From Paracoccaceae bacterium (lineage in GTDB: Bacteria; Pseudomonadota; Alphaproteobacteria; Rhodobacterales; Rhodobacteraceae), in contig JALHOL010000005.1 in NCBI GenBank assembly GCA_022843025.1, forward strand, positions 124,001 to 188,000: a stretch of DNA of 64,000 nucleotides, read 5' to 3'. This document shows, one piece after another, positions 33,495-41,743 of the stretch (the first letter of the stretch is position 1; each line of letters opens with the position of its first letter). Both the position numbers and the translations under genes were made by a program. A model generated the notes under the pieces. It was not told the origin of the DNA. It ran no database searches and was given only the letters and a program-made list of their open reading frames with translations.

Positions 33495-33950
33495 ATGCGG
33501 AAATTCCTCGTCATCCTGGATGACACGCGCGAATGCCTGAACGCGATGCGCTTTGCCGCGCTCCGGGCGGCCCATACGGGCGGGGGGGTGACCATCCTGT
33601 CGATCATCCCGCCGGAAGAGTTTCAGCACTGGATGGGCGTGGCCGATCTGATGCGGGCCGAGGCGCGCGAACGGATCGAGGCGCATTTCGAGGTCTTTGC
33701 CAAATGGATGCGCGACCGGCAGGGGATCAACCCGGAACTGGTGATCCGTGAGGGCGATCCGGTGAACGAGATCCTTGCACAGGTGAAGGAAGACCCCGAA
33801 ATCGGGATTCTGGTACTGGGCGCGGGGACGGAGAAATCCGGGCCGGGGCCTTTGGTCACGCAGATGACGCGCAATTCGGGGAACCTGCCCATCCCCATCA
33901 CCATCGTGCCGGGCGACATGTCCAAGGAACGGCTGGAAAGCATCACCTGA
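33495..33950 (+). CDS. Universal stress protein family, 151 aa
   Basis: This is a single Usp domain: RKFLVILDDTRECLNAMRFAALRAAHTGGGVTILSI at the start, a VIREGDPVNEILAQVKEDPEIGILVLGAG strand-helix-strand, and a C-terminal TQMTRNSGNLPIPITIVPG segment. The usual ATP-binding GxxG(9)G(S/T) motif is only partly kept, so ATP binding is uncertain. It is cytoplasmic and its role is unknown. It follows the hairpin array, which separates it from ilvE. Confidence 0.88.
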   Translation: MRKFLVILDDTRECLNAMRFAALRAAHTGGGVTILSIIPPEEFQHWMGVADLMRAEARERIEAHFEVFAKWMRDRQGINPELVIREGDPVNEILAQVKEDPEIGILVLGAGTEKSGPGPLVTQMTRNSGNLPIPITIVPGDMSKERLESIT

Positions 33951-34039
33951 CGCAATGCTGCGGTGCAGCAAGAATCGGTGACAGGCGCGGGTATCTTTGC
34001 CAGACTGCCCACAGGGAGGACTGAACAAGGAGCATCACC

Positions 34040-34195
34040 ATGCGCCCTTTGTCGCCCCTGCCATTGCGCGCGATCCGGCCGCGCCCCTATTCCATCTTCC
34101 TGCCCGCGCCCTTGCGCCTGCTGATGCGGCGGGCCACCCATCCGCTGCGTTGCCGGGCGGTGCTGGCCCAGATGTATGACTATTGGGAGCCATGA
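34040..34195 (+). CDS. Small basic protein, 51 aa
   Basis: This is a short gene with an excellent ribosome-binding site (AAGGAG, 8 bases before the ATG) and GC-rich third positions like its neighbours. The product begins MRPLSPLPLRAIRPRPYSIF and is rich in Arg, Pro and Leu, ending in MYDYWEP. The middle (PAPLRLLMRRATHPL) could form an amphipathic helix. I do not recognise a family. It stands alone between the Usp gene and the nfuA operon. Confidence 0.6.
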   Translation: MRPLSPLPLRAIRPRPYSIFLPAPLRLLMRRATHPLRCRAVLAQMYDYWEP

Positions 34196-34231
34196 TCGGA
34201 CTGTGAAGCGCGGATTAGAACGGTTCCAAAC

Positions 34232-34260
34232 TTGACAGTGAGCGGGCCAAGGCGCATATC
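34232..34260 (+). promoter_or_regulatory. Candidate sigma-70-type promoter of nfuA operon
   Basis: TTGACA (34232-34237), a 17-base spacer and CATATC (34255-34260) lie 40 bases before the nfuA start codon. The -35 is perfect and the -10 weak. Confidence 0.5.
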
Positions 34261-34299
34261 CGAGGGAAGTTGTCGGACAAGCCCCCCGGAGGTGGCACC

Positions 34300-34860
34300 A
34301 TGTTCATCCAGACCGAATCCACGCCGAATCCCGCGACGTTGAAGTTCCTGCCGGGGCAGACCGTGCTGGAACTGGGCACGGCGGATTTCCCGAATGCAGA
34401 TGCGGCGCAGAAATCGCCGCTGGCACGGCGCATCTTTGCCACGGGCGGTGTGGCGGGCGTGTTCTTCGGCACCGATTTCGTGACCGTGACCAAGGCCGAG
34501 GCCGTGGAATGGGATCATGTGAAGCCCGCGATTCTGGGCGCGATCATGGAGCATTACCAATCGGGTGCCGCTACGATCGAAGGCGAAGGCGCAGCCGGGG
34601 GCCATGCCGAACATACCGGCGAGGATGGCGACATCGTGCGCCAGATCAAAGAGCTTTTGGATACCCGCGTGCGGCCTGCCGTGGCGCAGGATGGCGGCGA
34701 CATCACCTTCCACGGCTTTGATCGGGGCGTGGTTTACCTGCACATGCAGGGTGCCTGTGCGGGTTGCCCGTCTTCGACGCTGACGCTGAAGATGGGGATC
34801 GAGAACCTGCTGCGGCATTACATTCCCGAAGTGCTGGAAGTCCGCCCCGTCGCGGCCTGA
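34300..34860 (+). CDS. nfuA: NfuA-type iron-sulphur carrier, 186 aa
   Basis: The N-terminal domain (FIQTESTPNPATLKFLPGQ, PLARRIF, VFFGTDFVTVTK) is the Nfu N-terminal fold. The C-terminal NifU-like domain has RPAVAQDGGDITFHGF and the cluster-binding GACAGCPSSTLTLK (Cys-x-x-Cys). Such proteins carry 4Fe-4S clusters to target enzymes. The ATG at 34300 is preceded by GGAGG at 9 bases; a longer frame from 34270 lacks conservation. It heads a short operon with tsaB and rimI. Confidence 0.94.
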   Translation: MFIQTESTPNPATLKFLPGQTVLELGTADFPNADAAQKSPLARRIFATGGVAGVFFGTDFVTVTKAEAVEWDHVKPAILGAIMEHYQSGAATIEGEGAAGGHAEHTGEDGDIVRQIKELLDTRVRPAVAQDGGDITFHGFDRGVVYLHMQGACAGCPSSTLTLKMGIENLLRHYIPEVLEVRPVAA

Positions 34861-34866
34861 TCCTTC

Positions 34867-35505
34867 GTGCAGCCTTGCATCCTTGCCTTTGACACATCGG
34901 CCGCGCATTGCGCGGCCGCTTTGCTGATCGGCGACCGGATCGTGGCATCAAGTTTCGAGCCGATGGAAAAGGGGCAGGCTGAACGCCTGCTGCCTCTGTG
35001 CGAGGATCTGCTGGGGGCGGCGGGCCTTGGCTGGCGTGATCTGACGGCGGTGGCGGTGGGAACCGGGCCGGGGAATTTTACCGGGGTGCGGATCGCGGTG
35101 GCGGCGGCGCGGGGTTTGGCGCTGTCGCTGGGGGTTCCGGCGATTGGCGTGACGCGGCTGGAGGCGCTGGCCCATGCCCTGCCCCGCCCGCTGATGGTGG
35201 TCGAGGATGCGCGGCGGGCCGAGGTTTACGTGCAGGAATACGATGCCGAAGCGGGACAGGCGCGGCTGACCGAGATCGCCGCCCTGCCCGATGAGACGAT
35301 GATGCGGGATTTTGTGGGCTCTGCCGCGTCGCTGGCGGCAGAGGTGACGGGGGGGCGGGTGCTGATCCAGCCGCTGCCGCTGACCCATGCGATGGCCTTT
35401 ATCGCGGCGGCGCGCGAGGGGGCGCAGCCGCGCCCGGCGCCGTTCTATCTGCGCGGGGCGGATGCGGCCCCGCCCTCTGATCCGCCGCCCGTGATCCTGC
35501 CATGA
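34867..35505 (+). CDS. tsaB: tRNA threonylcarbamoyladenosine biosynthesis protein TsaB, 212 aa
   Basis: This actin-like fold protein partners TsaD to make t6A37 in tRNAs decoding ANN codons. It shows CILAFDTSAAHCAAALL at the N-terminus, AVAVGTGPGNFTGVRIAVAAARGLA near 59-83, and VVEDARRAEVYVQ. The start is a GTG 6 bases after the nfuA stop. Its last codons fall in a 17-bp tandem duplication that also holds the start of rimI. Confidence 0.94.
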   Translation: MQPCILAFDTSAAHCAAALLIGDRIVASSFEPMEKGQAERLLPLCEDLLGAAGLGWRDLTAVAVGTGPGNFTGVRIAVAAARGLALSLGVPAIGVTRLEALAHALPRPLMVVEDARRAEVYVQEYDAEAGQARLTEIAALPDETMMRDFVGSAASLAAEVTGGRVLIQPLPLTHAMAFIAAAREGAQPRPAPFYLRGADAAPPSDPPPVILP

Positions 35506-35524
35506 CGGTGATCCTGCCATGACG
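35491..35524 (+). repeat. Exact 17-bp tandem duplication at the tsaB/rimI junction
   Basis: GTGATCCTGCCATGACG occurs twice back to back (35491-35507, 35508-35524). The first copy holds the tsaB stop in an ATGA overlap; the second holds the ATG from which rimI can be read. Confidence 0.95.
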
Positions 35525-35932
35525 CCCGCCGCGCTGGCCGCGCTGCATGCACGCTGCTTCACCACCCCGCGCCCCTGGAGCGAGGCAGAGTTCGCGGATT
35601 TCCTGGCCGATCCGCTGGCGTTTCTGCTGATCGAGGGGGATGCCGGGTTTCTGCTGGGGCGCGTGGTGGCGGGCGAGGCAGAGTTGCTGACGCTGGCCGT
35701 CGCGCCCGAGGCACGGCGGCGCGGGCTGGGGCGCAAGTTGCTGGCAAGGTTCATTTATCAGGCGCGGCTGCGGGCGGCCGAGACGGCCTTTCTGGAAGTG
35801 GCCATCGACAATGCGGCGGCGCGCAACCTGTATCTGGCATCGGGCTTTGGCGAATCCGGGCGGCGTAAGGGGTATTACTATGCCCCCGATGGAACGCGCA
35901 GCGACGCGTTGGTGATGGTTCGGGCGCTGTGA
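35519..35932 (+). CDS. rimI: Ribosomal protein bS18 alanine acetyltransferase RimI-like, 137 aa
   Basis: This is a GNAT acetyltransferase: LTLAVAPEARRRGLGRKLLARFI holds the acetyl-CoA-binding RxxGxG motif A (near 57-79 in pieces), EVAIDNAAARNLYLASGF is motif B, and GRRKGYYYAPDG closes the fold. RimI next to TsaB is a conserved bacterial pairing. The usable ATG is 35519, in the second copy of a 17-bp duplication. An ATG in the first copy (35502) overlaps the tsaB stop but reads only six codons. Confidence 0.9.
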   Translation: MTPAALAALHARCFTTPRPWSEAEFADFLADPLAFLLIEGDAGFLLGRVVAGEAELLTLAVAPEARRRGLGRKLLARFIYQARLRAAETAFLEVAIDNAAARNLYLASGFGESGRRKGYYYAPDGTRSDALVMVRAL

Positions 35933-35964
35933 TCGGCGCTTTCCCTTGCGTCAGTCGCCAGAAA

Positions 35965-35982
35965 TTTGATCAGAAGATCAAA
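35965..35982. repeat. Single hairpin after rimI
   Basis: TTTGATC-AGAA-GATCAAA is a perfect 7-bp stem 33 bases after the rimI stop. It resembles the larger hairpin arrays in composition and may terminate the nfuA-tsaB-rimI transcript. Confidence 0.45.
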
Positions 35983-36010
35983 CTGCGGCTGTCCGCCTCG
36001 CAAAGAGGTG

Positions 36011-36041
36011 TTGACCCGCTTTCGGGAATCCGCCCTAAACT
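36011..36041 (+). promoter_or_regulatory. Candidate promoter of the nucleoside ABC operon
   Basis: TTGACC (36011-36016) and TAAACT (36036-36041) are separated by 19 bases, a slightly long spacer, about 95 bases upstream of the binding-protein start. Confidence 0.4.
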
Positions 36042-36133
36042 AGCGCCATGCGCCCCGGACCACTGGCATGGGATTCCGGCCATGGGGACGTTGAGCGACA
36101 AGAAACGACCATAACGATAACCGGGAGATTACG

Positions 36134-37129
36134 ATGACCCTGATGAAGCATTTCCTTGGCGCCGCTGCTACGCTGGCGCTGACCGCGGGTGTTGCCGCGG
36201 CTGAACCTGCGATCATTTTCGACCTTGGCGGCAAGTTCGACAAATCCTTCAACGAGGCGGCCTTCAACGGCGCAGAGCGTTGGGCGCAGGAGACGGGCGG
36301 CACCTACAAGGAGCTGGAGATGCAGGACGAGGCCCAGCGCGAGCAGGCGCTGCGCCGTCTGGCCGAAGCCGGATCGAACCCGGTCGTGATGACGGGCTTT
36401 GCCTTTGGCGACGTGCTGGCCAAGGTTGCCCCGGATTTCCCGGACACCAAGTTCGCGATCATCGACATGGTGGTGGAACAGCCCAACGTGAAATCCGTCG
36501 TGTTCAACGAACATGAAGGGTCCTACCTCGTGGGGATGATGGCAGGTCTGGCCTCCAAGAGCGGCACCGTCGGCTTCATCGGCGGGATGGACATTCCGCT
36601 GATCCGCAAGTTCGGCTGCGGCTATGCGCAGGGCGTAAAGGCCGTGAACCCCGATGCTACCGTTATTCTGAACATGACCGGCACCACCCCCGCCGCATGG
36701 AATGATCCGGTGAAGGGCGCAGAACTGGCCAAGGGCCAGAAATCGCAGGGTGCAGACGTGATCTATGCGGCCGCTGGCGGCACGGGCGTGGGCGTTCTGC
36801 AGGCGGCTGCCGACGAAGGCATCCTGTCGATCGGCGTCGACAGCAACCAGAACTACATGCACCCCGGTTCGGTGCTGACCTCGATGCTCAAGCGCGTGGA
36901 CAACGCGGTGTACGAAGCGTTCAAGGAAGGCGAAGCGCTGACCCCCGGCATCAACGTGATGGGTCTGGCCAATGAAGGCGTGGGCTATGCGATGGACGAG
37001 AACAACGCATCGCTGGTGACCGCCGAAATGCAGGCCACCGTCGACGCGGCGGCGGAAAAGATCAAATCGGGCGAGCTGGTCGTGCACGACTACATGTCCG
37101 ATGACACCTGCCCTGCGGCCACGTTCTGA
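36134..37129 (+). CDS. BMP-family nucleoside/purine-binding protein, 331 aa
   Basis: This periplasmic BmpA/PnrA-like protein has a signal peptide to about residue 22 (TLALTAGVAAAEP). The mature part has IIFDLGGKFDKSFNEAAFNGAERW, VVFNEHEGSYLVGMMAGLASKSGTVGFIGGMDIPLI, and YAAAGGTGVGVLQAA with SIGVDSNQNYMHPGSVLTSMLK, all features of nucleoside-binding family members. It feeds the ATPase and two permeases that follow. A purine nucleoside phosphorylase in the same operon supports nucleoside import. A strong hairpin lies after the stop. Confidence 0.93.
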   Translation: MTLMKHFLGAAATLALTAGVAAAEPAIIFDLGGKFDKSFNEAAFNGAERWAQETGGTYKELEMQDEAQREQALRRLAEAGSNPVVMTGFAFGDVLAKVAPDFPDTKFAIIDMVVEQPNVKSVVFNEHEGSYLVGMMAGLASKSGTVGFIGGMDIPLIRKFGCGYAQGVKAVNPDATVILNMTGTTPAAWNDPVKGAELAKGQKSQGADVIYAAAGGTGVGVLQAAADEGILSIGVDSNQNYMHPGSVLTSMLKRVDNAVYEAFKEGEALTPGINVMGLANEGVGYAMDENNASLVTAEMQATVDAAAEKIKSGELVVHDYMSDDTCPAATF

Positions 37130-37150
37130 TCGGCTGACCTGACACACATG

Positions 37151-37180
37151 GATGCCGCGCCAATCCCTTGGCGCGGCATC
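37151..37180 (+). terminator. Intercistronic hairpin after the binding-protein gene
   Basis: GATGCCGCGCCAA and TTGGCGCGGCATC pair perfectly over 13 bp with a TCCC loop. There is no T-run. It probably stabilises the upstream mRNA or partly ends transcription, as at 29384. Confidence 0.7.
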
Positions 37181-37237
37181 TGCAATAGAACGGGACCGAA
37201 GCCGCGGAAAGACCGGCGCGGGAACAGGGGGAACGAC

Positions 37238-38800
37238 ATGGCGACTGGTGGGGCAGATGCGCGCTATGCCATCGAGCTGAAGGGCATATCCAAGGCCTTT
37301 GGTCCGGTGCAGGCCAACAAGGATATCCACATCGCCGTGCCCAAGGGCACGATCCACGGGATCATCGGCGAAAATGGCGCCGGGAAATCGACGCTGATGT
37401 CGATCCTGTATGGGTTTTACCGCGCCGATTCGGGCGAGATTTTCATCAATGGCAAACTGACCGCCATCCCCGACAGCCAGAGCGCCATCCGCGCCGGCAT
37501 CGGAATGGTGTTTCAGCACTTCAAGCTGGTGCAGAATTTCACTGTGCTGGAAAATGTGGTTCTGGGCGCGGAAGAGGGTGCGCTGTTGGCGGGGTCGCTG
37601 TCCAAGGCGCGCAAGGTGCTGGCCGATCTTTCGCGCGAGTATGAGCTGGACGTCGATCCCGATGCGGTGATCGAGGATCTGTCGGTGGGCCATCAGCAGC
37701 GTGTGGAAATCCTCAAGGCGCTGTATCGGCAGGCCGATATCCTTATCCTGGATGAACCGACGGGGGTGCTGACACCCGATGAAGCGGACCACCTGTTTCG
37801 CATCCTGAAAGGGCTGCGCGATCAGGGCAAGACAGTGATCCTGATCACCCACAAGCTGCGCGAGATCATGGAAACCACCGACAATGTCAGCGTGATGCGG
37901 CGCGGCACGATGGTTGGCACAGTCAAGACCGCCGAAAGCAGCCCCGAGGAGCTGGCCGAACTGATGGTGGGCCGCAAGGTGCTGTTGGAGGTCGAAAAGC
38001 GGCCTGCGGTGCTGGGCAAGGTGGTGCTGAAGGTGGAAGACCTGCGTGTAAAGGATGAGCACGGGGTGGAGCGGCTGAAGGGCATCAGCTTCGAGATCCG
38101 GGCGGGCGAGATTCTGGGCATTGCCGGGGTGGCCGGGAACGGGCAATCCGAATTGCTGGAGGCGCTGGGCGGCATTGCCAAGGCGACCGGGCGGATCACG
38201 CTGAAAGGGGAAGACCTGCCCCTGTCCGGCAAGGGTGCCGATGGGCAAAGCCGCCGCGCGGCAGGCATCGCCCATGTGCCGGAGGACCGGCAGCATCTGG
38301 GCCTGATCATGGATTTCACGGCCTGGGAAAACGTGGCCTTCGGCTATCACAACGCGCCGGAATATCAGAAGTCGCGGCTCTTTATGGATAACGACGCGCT
38401 GCGCGCCGATACGGAACGCAAGATGGCGACATTCGACGTGCGCCCGCCGATCCCCACTCTGGCGGCCAAGAATTTTTCGGGCGGCAACCAGCAAAAGATC
38501 GTGGTCGCGCGCGAGATTGAACGCAATCCCGACCTGTTGCTGATCGGTCAGCCGACACGGGGCGTGGATATCGGGGCCATCGAATTCATTCACAAGCAGA
38601 TCGTGGCACTGCGCGATCAGGGCAAGGCGATCCTGCTGGTATCGGTCGAACTGGACGAGATTCGCAGCCTGTCGGACCGCGTCGCCGTGATGTTTGACGG
38701 ACGGATCATGGGCTTCCGCGATCCGGAAACCACCGATGAACGCGATCTGGGGCTGCTGATGGCGGGCATCGCCGAGGGCAGCAAAGGGGAGGCCGCCTGA
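37238..38800 (+). CDS. Nucleoside ABC transporter ATP-binding protein, 520 aa
   Basis: This is a double ABC ATPase (two nucleotide-binding domains in one chain), as in ribose and nucleoside importers. Domain 1 has Walker A GENGAGKST near 41-49, signature LSVGHQQRVE and Walker B ILILDEPTG. Domain 2 has a degenerate P-loop region (GVAGNGQSELLEAL), signature FSGGNQQKIVVAREI and LLIGQPTRGVDIGA. Length matches the family. The ATG at 37238 is preceded by AGGGGGAA; the open frame upstream is not conserved. The end overlaps the permease start by one base. Confidence 0.93.
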   Translation: MATGGADARYAIELKGISKAFGPVQANKDIHIAVPKGTIHGIIGENGAGKSTLMSILYGFYRADSGEIFINGKLTAIPDSQSAIRAGIGMVFQHFKLVQNFTVLENVVLGAEEGALLAGSLSKARKVLADLSREYELDVDPDAVIEDLSVGHQQRVEILKALYRQADILILDEPTGVLTPDEADHLFRILKGLRDQGKTVILITHKLREIMETTDNVSVMRRGTMVGTVKTAESSPEELAELMVGRKVLLEVEKRPAVLGKVVLKVEDLRVKDEHGVERLKGISFEIRAGEILGIAGVAGNGQSELLEALGGIAKATGRITLKGEDLPLSGKGADGQSRRAAGIAHVPEDRQHLGLIMDFTAWENVAFGYHNAPEYQKSRLFMDNDALRADTERKMATFDVRPPIPTLAAKNFSGGNQQKIVVAREIERNPDLLLIGQPTRGVDIGAIEFIHKQIVALRDQGKAILLVSVELDEIRSLSDRVAVMFDGRIMGFRDPETTDERDLGLLMAGIAEGSKGEAA

Positions 38801-39906
38801 TGGAACGCTTGCCGAAATGGGCGGATGTCGTGCTGGTGCCGCTGGTCAGCCTGATGCTGGCGGCGCTGATCGCGGCGCTGGTGATCCTGGCCATCGGGCA
38901 AGACCCGTGGGAGGCGATCACGGTGATGGTCAAGGGATCGGTGATGGATTCCTATGGCTGGGGCTATACGCTGTATTACGCCACCAGCTTCATCTTTACC
39001 GGGTTGGCGGTGACGGTGGCCTTTCATGCCAGCCTGTTCAACATCGGGGGTGAGGGGCAGGCGCAGCTGGGCGGGCTTGGCGTGGCGCTGGCCTGTCTGT
39101 TCATCCCGTGGCCGCATTGGACGTTGGCCTTGCTCGGGGCCACCATGGCGGCGGCGCTGTTCGGGGCGGCATGGGCCGCGATCCCGGCCTATCTGCAGGC
39201 GCGGCGCGGCAGCCATATCGTGATCACGACGATCATGTTCAACTATATCGCAGCGGCGGTGCTGATCTTTCTGCTGGTCGATGTGCTGCGCCCGGACGGG
39301 CAGATGGACCCGGCGACTGCCAACTTTCCCGAAGCGGCCCGCCTGCCCACGCTGAACCAGATCCCCGGTTTCAACCTGTTCTTCACATCGAATGTGCCTG
39401 CGAACGTGACGCTGTTCATTGCGTTGGGCATGGCGGTGGTGGTGTGGCTGCTTCTGTGGCGCACGCGGCTGGGCTATGCGATCCGCGCCTTTGGAAAATC
39501 CGAGGCGGCGGCGAAATATGCGGGCATCAGCCCGTTCATGATCATCATGGTGGCGATGCTGATTTCCGGCGGGCTGGCCGGGATGATGGCCATCAACAAC
39601 GTGATGGGCGAGGCGGAGCGGCTGTTGCAGAACTCGGCCTCCGGCGCGGGGTTCATCGGGATTGCGGTGGCGCTGATGGGGCGCAACCATCCGGTCGGCG
39701 TGGTGCTGGCGGCGCTGTTGTTCGGGTTCCTGTTTCAAGGCGGGGCGGAACTTGGCCTGTGGACCAAGATCCCGATTGAGATGCGGACAGTGGTGCAGGG
39801 GTTGGTGATCCTGTTCACCGGGGCGCTGGATGTGATGGTGCGGATGCTGCTGACCTGGATGTTCAATCTGTTCCGGGGTGGCCGGGTGGCGAAGGGGGCC
39901 GCGTGA
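38800..39906 (+). CDS. Nucleoside ABC transporter permease 1, 368 aa
   Basis: This is a branched-chain/ribose-type permease (BPD_transp_2 fold) with eight or more helices. Typical segments are FTGLAVTVAFHASLFNIGGEGQAQLGGLG near 66-94, AYLQARRGSHIVITTIMFNYIAAAVL, and LGYAIRAFGKSEAAAKYAGI, the cytoplasmic loop that contacts the ATPase. It overlaps the ATPase gene at the start and the second permease at the end. With permease 2 it would form the membrane channel of the importer. Confidence 0.92.
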   Translation: MERLPKWADVVLVPLVSLMLAALIAALVILAIGQDPWEAITVMVKGSVMDSYGWGYTLYYATSFIFTGLAVTVAFHASLFNIGGEGQAQLGGLGVALACLFIPWPHWTLALLGATMAAALFGAAWAAIPAYLQARRGSHIVITTIMFNYIAAAVLIFLLVDVLRPDGQMDPATANFPEAARLPTLNQIPGFNLFFTSNVPANVTLFIALGMAVVVWLLLWRTRLGYAIRAFGKSEAAAKYAGISPFMIIMVAMLISGGLAGMMAINNVMGEAERLLQNSASGAGFIGIAVALMGRNHPVGVVLAALLFGFLFQGGAELGLWTKIPIEMRTVVQGLVILFTGALDVMVRMLLTWMFNLFRGGRVAKGAA

Positions 39907-40874
39907 TGGATTACGCAACGCTTTTGCAACTGCTCGACACCACGCTGCGGCTGGCGACGCCGCTCTTGTTTGCCTGTCTGGCAGGGCTTTATTCCGAACG
40001 GGCGGGGATTTTCGACATCGGGCTGGAAGGCAAGATGCTGATGGCCGCGATGGCATCGGCCTCTGTCGCGTTTCTGACGGGGTCGGTCTGGGCCGGATTG
40101 CTGGCCGGGATGGGGGCGTCGCTGGTGATGGCGGGGCTGCACGGGGTGGCGTCGATCACCTTTCGCGGCAACCAGCTGATTTCTGGCGTGGCGCTGAACT
40201 TTGTGGCGTCCGGCATCACCGTGCTGATCGCGCAGCGCCTGTTTGGGCAGGGCGGGCGGACGCCGCCCTTGTCGGGTGACGCGCGGTTTGAGGCGATCAC
40301 CCTGCCCTTTTCCGAGGAACTGCGCGGTGTGCCGGTGCTGGGGCCGCTGTATGCCGAGGTGATTTCCGGCCATCCGCTGCTGGTTTATGTGGCACTGGCG
40401 ATGGTGCCGCTGACGTGGTGGGTGCTGTATCGCACGCGGTTCGGGCTGCGGCTGCGCGCGGTGGGGGAAAACCCGGCGGCGGTGGATACGGCGGGGATTT
40501 CCGTGGTGGGCCTGCGCTTTGCCGCCGTGGCGATCACCGGCATCCTGTGTGGTCTGGCGGGGGCCTATATGGCGACGGCGCTGCAAGCCGGGTTCGGGCG
40601 CGAGATGACGGCGGGGCGTGGCTATATCGCGCTGGCGGCGTTGATTTTCGCCAAATGGCGGCCCGTGGCGGCGCTGTGGGCCTGCCTGCTGTTCGGGTTC
40701 TTTCAGGCGCTTGCGCTGCGGCCTGACGTGGTCGAGGCGGTGGTGCAGGTCAAGATCCCCGTGCCGTTCCTGGATGCCCTGCCCTATGTTCTGACGGTGC
40801 TGGTGCTGGCGGGCTTTGTCGGCAAGGCCATTCCGCCGCGCGCGGGGGGGGAGCCTTATGTCAAGGAACGTTGA
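39906..40874 (+). CDS. Nucleoside ABC transporter permease 2, 322 aa
   Basis: This second permease of the importer is about 320 aa, with LRLATPLLFACLAGLYSERAGIFDIGLEGKMLMAAMASA near the N-terminus and FGLRLRAVGENPAAVDTAGISV as the ATPase-contacting loop. The start ATG shares its A with the TGA stop of permease 1. A GTG one codon earlier is also possible. Its 3' end overlaps the phosphorylase start by 17 bases. Confidence 0.92.
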   Translation: MDYATLLQLLDTTLRLATPLLFACLAGLYSERAGIFDIGLEGKMLMAAMASASVAFLTGSVWAGLLAGMGASLVMAGLHGVASITFRGNQLISGVALNFVASGITVLIAQRLFGQGGRTPPLSGDARFEAITLPFSEELRGVPVLGPLYAEVISGHPLLVYVALAMVPLTWWVLYRTRFGLRLRAVGENPAAVDTAGISVVGLRFAAVAITGILCGLAGAYMATALQAGFGREMTAGRGYIALAALIFAKWRPVAALWACLLFGFFQALALRPDVVEAVVQVKIPVPFLDALPYVLTVLVLAGFVGKAIPPRAGGEPYVKER

Positions 40875-41670
40875 GGAACTGGCGGCCCTTGTCCGGTCAC
40901 GGGCGGGGGATGCGCCTGTACGGCTGGGCCTGATCCTAGGGTCGGGGCTGGGACATCTGGCGGGGACGGTGGACGGGGTGGCAATCCCCTATGCCGATCT
41001 GCCGGGATTTCCGCACGCAGGCGTGTCGGGGCATAACCCCAATCTGGTGATCGGCGATCTGGAAGGGGTGCGCGTGGCGGTGTTCGGCGCGCGCGAGCAT
41101 TACTATGAAAACGGCAATCCCGGCGCGATGCGGCCTGCGCTGGAACTGCTGAAGGCGCTGGGGGGCGAGGCGCTGATCGCCACCAATGCGGCGGGCAGCT
41201 TGCGGGCGGACATCCAGCCCGGCGATCTGATGCTGCTGTCGGATCACATCAACTTTTCCGGGCTCAACCCGCTGATCGGGGAACGCACCGATGCGCGGTT
41301 CGTGCCAATGGGCGACGCGCATGACCCGGCCCTGCGCGCCGCCCTGCGGGCAAGTGCGGCGGCTGAGGGCGTGGCCCTGCCGGAAGGCGTGTATGCGTGG
41401 TATTCCGGGCCGTCCTTTGAAACGCCTGCCGAAATTCGTGCGATCCGCATTCTGGGCGGCGATGCGGTGGGCATGTCCACGGTGCCAGAAGTGATCCTGG
41501 CGCGGTTCCTGGGTCTGCGGGTGGCGGCGATTTCTACCATCACGAACATGGCGGCGGGCCTGTCGGATGAAAAGATCAGCCATGAGCATACCAAGGCCAT
41601 GGCCCCGCTGGGTGCGGCAAAACTGGAACGGGTGCTGCGCCATTTCCTGCGACATCTGCCGCAAGGCTGA
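40858..41670 (+). CDS. Purine nucleoside phosphorylase, 270 aa
   Basis: This is a trimeric-type purine nucleoside phosphorylase that splits purine nucleosides with phosphate. Motifs: LILGSGLGHLA (phosphate loop), AVFGAREHYYE (H-Y-E active-site segment), LIATNAAGSLRADIQPGDLMLLSDHINF, YSGPSFETPAEIRAI, and VGMSTVPEVILARF, then STITNMAAG. It lies inside the nucleoside-importer operon, so imported purine nucleosides would be processed at once. GGGGGGAG precedes the ATG at 40858. The upstream frame overlaps the permease and is not conserved. Confidence 0.94.
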   Translation: MSRNVEELAALVRSRAGDAPVRLGLILGSGLGHLAGTVDGVAIPYADLPGFPHAGVSGHNPNLVIGDLEGVRVAVFGAREHYYENGNPGAMRPALELLKALGGEALIATNAAGSLRADIQPGDLMLLSDHINFSGLNPLIGERTDARFVPMGDAHDPALRAALRASAAAEGVALPEGVYAWYSGPSFETPAEIRAIRILGGDAVGMSTVPEVILARFLGLRVAAISTITNMAAGLSDEKISHEHTKAMAPLGAAKLERVLRHFLRHLPQG

Positions 41671-41743
41671 CGGGCGTTTGACATCGCGGACAAAGGCGCG
41701 CAACCCTTTGGCCTGACTGCCGCTTCTTTCCCCGGCCTTGCCC

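Noticed and set aside
36035..38593. Open frame of about 850 codons on the minus strand across the nucleoside transporter genes
   Set aside because: Composition is that of an antisense shadow, and the plus strand holds clear ABC motifs and overlapping starts.
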